From positions 1 through 64,000 of the forward strand of contig NZ_JALJVY010000009.1 in assembly GCF_024168485.1 (NCBI RefSeq): a stretch of DNA of 64,000 nt, read 5' to 3'. Positions 62,725-64,000 of this stretch are shown here, in pieces (positions within the stretch are counted from its first letter, which is position 1; every line of letters starts with the position of its first letter). The notes beneath the pieces were generated by a model, which searched no databases, was not told the DNA's origin, and saw only the letters and a program-made list of their open reading frames with translations. The position numbers were made by a program, and so were the translations under genes. Source of the DNA: Sphingobium sp. OAS761 (GTDB lineage: Bacteria; Pseudomonadota; Alphaproteobacteria; Sphingomonadales; Sphingomonadaceae).

Positions 62725-64000
62725 ATGGGCGTCTATATCCGTCCCATGGGAAGCGAAACCGACCAACCGATCCATGCCGCGCCATCCCCGTTTTCGATCC
62801 CCATCTTCCGCGCGATCTGGCTGTCCAGCCTGGGATCGAACTTCGGCGGCCTGATACAGTCGGTCGGCGCCGCGTGGATGATGACGTCGCTGTCCGCCTC
62901 TCCGGTGCTGATCGCGCTCGTGCCGGCGGCGACAACCTTTCCCATCATGCTGTTGTCACTCTGGGCCGGCGCTGTTGCCGACAATCTGGACCGTCGCAAG
63001 GTGATGATCGCCTGCCAGGCCTTCATGTTGTTTGTGTCCGCCGCGCTGGCGGCGACGGCCTGGGCCGGACTTGTCACCCCCTGGCTGCTGCTGGGCTTCA
63101 CATTCCTGATCGGATGCGCGACCGCGATCAACGGCCCGGCCTGGCAGGCATCGGTCGGCGACATGGTGCCGCGCGCGCACCTGCCAAGCGCGGTGGCGCT
63201 GAACAGCATGGGGTTCAACCTTGCCCGTAGTGTGGGGCCGGCGTTGGGCGGCGTTATCGTGGCTGCTGCCGGAGCTGCTGCCGCCTTTCTCGTCAATGCG
63301 ATCAGCTATCTGGGCCTGCTCGGCGTGTTGCTGCGCTGGCGTCCGGAATTACCGCCCAAATTATTGCCCCGGGAACGGCTGGGCGTCGCCATGCTGGCCG
63401 GGATCAGCTATGTGTCGATGTCTCCGAATATCAAGCTGGTGCTGATGCGCAGTGCGGCCTTCGGCATCGGTGCCAGCGCCGTGTCGGCACTCATGCCGCT
63501 GGTCGCCCGCGATCTTCTCGGGGGCGGTGCCCTGACTTTCGGCGTCACCAGCGGTGCGTTCGGCATCGGCGCTGTGGGCGGCGCGCTTCTGTCCCGCCAC
63601 CTGCGCGCGTGGTTTCAGATCGAAACGCTGGTGCGGATCGCGGCGCTGGCGCTTGCCCTCGGCACCGCCATCACCGGGTCGAGCCACTGGCTGGCTCTTG
63701 CTCTGGCGGGCTATCTGCTCGCGGGGGCGGGGTGGGTGACCGCGCTGGCGACGTTCAATGTATCCGTCCAGATGTCGGCCCCGCGCTGGGTGGTTGCCCG
63801 CGCGGTCGCGCTCTATCAGATGGTGGCCTTTGGCGGCATGGCGGGTGGTGCCTGGTTGTTTGGCTGGGTCGCGGAACATCATGGTGTCGTGGCCGCCCTT
63901 TACGCGGCTGCGTCCGCCCAGTTTGTCGCGGCAATGCTGGGTCTGTGGCGCCCATTGCCGCAGATCGGGGACGACAATCTGGACCCGCGCGGCGACTGGC
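62725..64000 (+). CDS. MFS transporter, EntS/DUF894-like (cut by window end)
   Basis: The frame is open from 62725 to the window end, giving at least 425 residues with about 11-12 membrane segments. The start of the fold (FRAIWLSSLGSNFGGLIQSVG), the loop GAVADNLDRRKVMI and NGPAWQASVGDMVPR match the DUF894 MFS group that includes the enterobactin exporter EntS. Only the C terminus is missing. Starts at 62725 and 62746 are both possible; neither has a good ribosome binding site. Substrate unknown; no siderophore genes are visible. Confidence 0.85.
   Translation, partial: MGVYIRPMGSETDQPIHAAPSPFSIPIFRAIWLSSLGSNFGGLIQSVGAAWMMTSLSASPVLIALVPAATTFPIMLLSLWAGAVADNLDRRKVMIACQAFMLFVSAALAATAWAGLVTPWLLLGFTFLIGCATAINGPAWQASVGDMVPRAHLPSAVALNSMGFNLARSVGPALGGVIVAAAGAAAAFLVNAISYLGLLGVLLRWRPELPPKLLPRERLGVAMLAGISYVSMSPNIKLVLMRSAAFGIGASAVSALMPLVARDLLGGGALTFGVTSGAFGIGAVGGALLSRHLRAWFQIETLVRIAALALALGTAITGSSHWLALALAGYLLAGAGWVTALATFNVSVQMSAPRWVVARAVALYQMVAFGGMAGGAWLFGWVAEHHGVVAALYAAASAQFVAAMLGLWRPLPQIGDDNLDPRGDW

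Overview
The window looks like a chromosomal segment of a sphingomonad (Alphaproteobacteria; Sphingobium, Sphingomonas or Novosphingobium type). This rests on the roughly 63-66 % G+C coding sequence, a CcrM-type GANTC methyltransferase, DUF2794, DUF3035, SapC and RcnB family proteins, OxyR-type control, and ribosomal proteins with sphingomonad-like tails. Nearly all of it is housekeeping sequence, with a mobile-element end at the left and a few foreign-looking genes inside.

Layout. Positions 1-2388 are the right end of an integrated element: an IS630-like transposase remnant, an AlpA-type regulator and a P4-type integrase beside a tRNA-Glu gene whose 3' end is the likely attachment site. A C-rich, terminator-ended transcript candidate (2464-2640) follows, then SapC and an FAD-linked 2-hydroxyacid dehydrogenase. 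5-19 kb holds an RNA helicase, SppA, gpmA, the coupled purE-purK-folA run, ribF, ileS, lspA and a lipoprotein. 18-25 kb is a long minus-strand run: cysE, DUF2794, an IscU-like protein, a KefB-type antiporter, DUF423, Zur-like regulator, dxs, then an SRPBCC/ArsR pair. 25-34 kb has a TauE-type permease with OxyR, pgsA-moaD-moaE, an MFS protein, a class A penicillin-binding protein, DUF2157, a nitronate monooxygenase-like protein and a hydrolase. 35-41 kb has alaS, the rpsF-rpsR-rplI operon, a lower-G+C sulfotransferase and RcnB. 41-46 kb is a complete tripartite MacAB/TolC-like efflux operon. 46-52 kb has fabD-fabG, an ArsR regulator, ccrM, folP and rplM-rpsI. 52-57 kb has a lower-G+C FkbH-like protein, rpsD, chorismate mutase and an aminotransferase. 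57-64 kb has galE-ybaK-pgl, a beta-oxidation pair and a partial MFS exporter.

Most unusual points. (1) ileS carries an in-frame block of about 95 codons inside the editing domain at about 50 % G+C, with extra residues between two conserved editing motifs. (2) Two intergenic inverted repeats 3.2 kb apart share identical half-sites and spacing (CTGTAT-N10-ATACAG), one abutting the penicillin-binding protein start and one in the divergent DUF2157/nitronate monooxygenase promoter region. (3) The ccrM leader has five GANTC sites in 151 bp, two of them in the arms of a perfect 12-bp inverted repeat. (4) The thiolase promoter has a 16-bp palindrome exactly filling the space between putative -35 and -10 boxes. 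(5) A stretch after sapC has the hairpins and CUCCUCCC anti-Shine-Dalgarno motif expected of a small regulatory RNA. None of these was tested by a search; the checks are listed with each finding.
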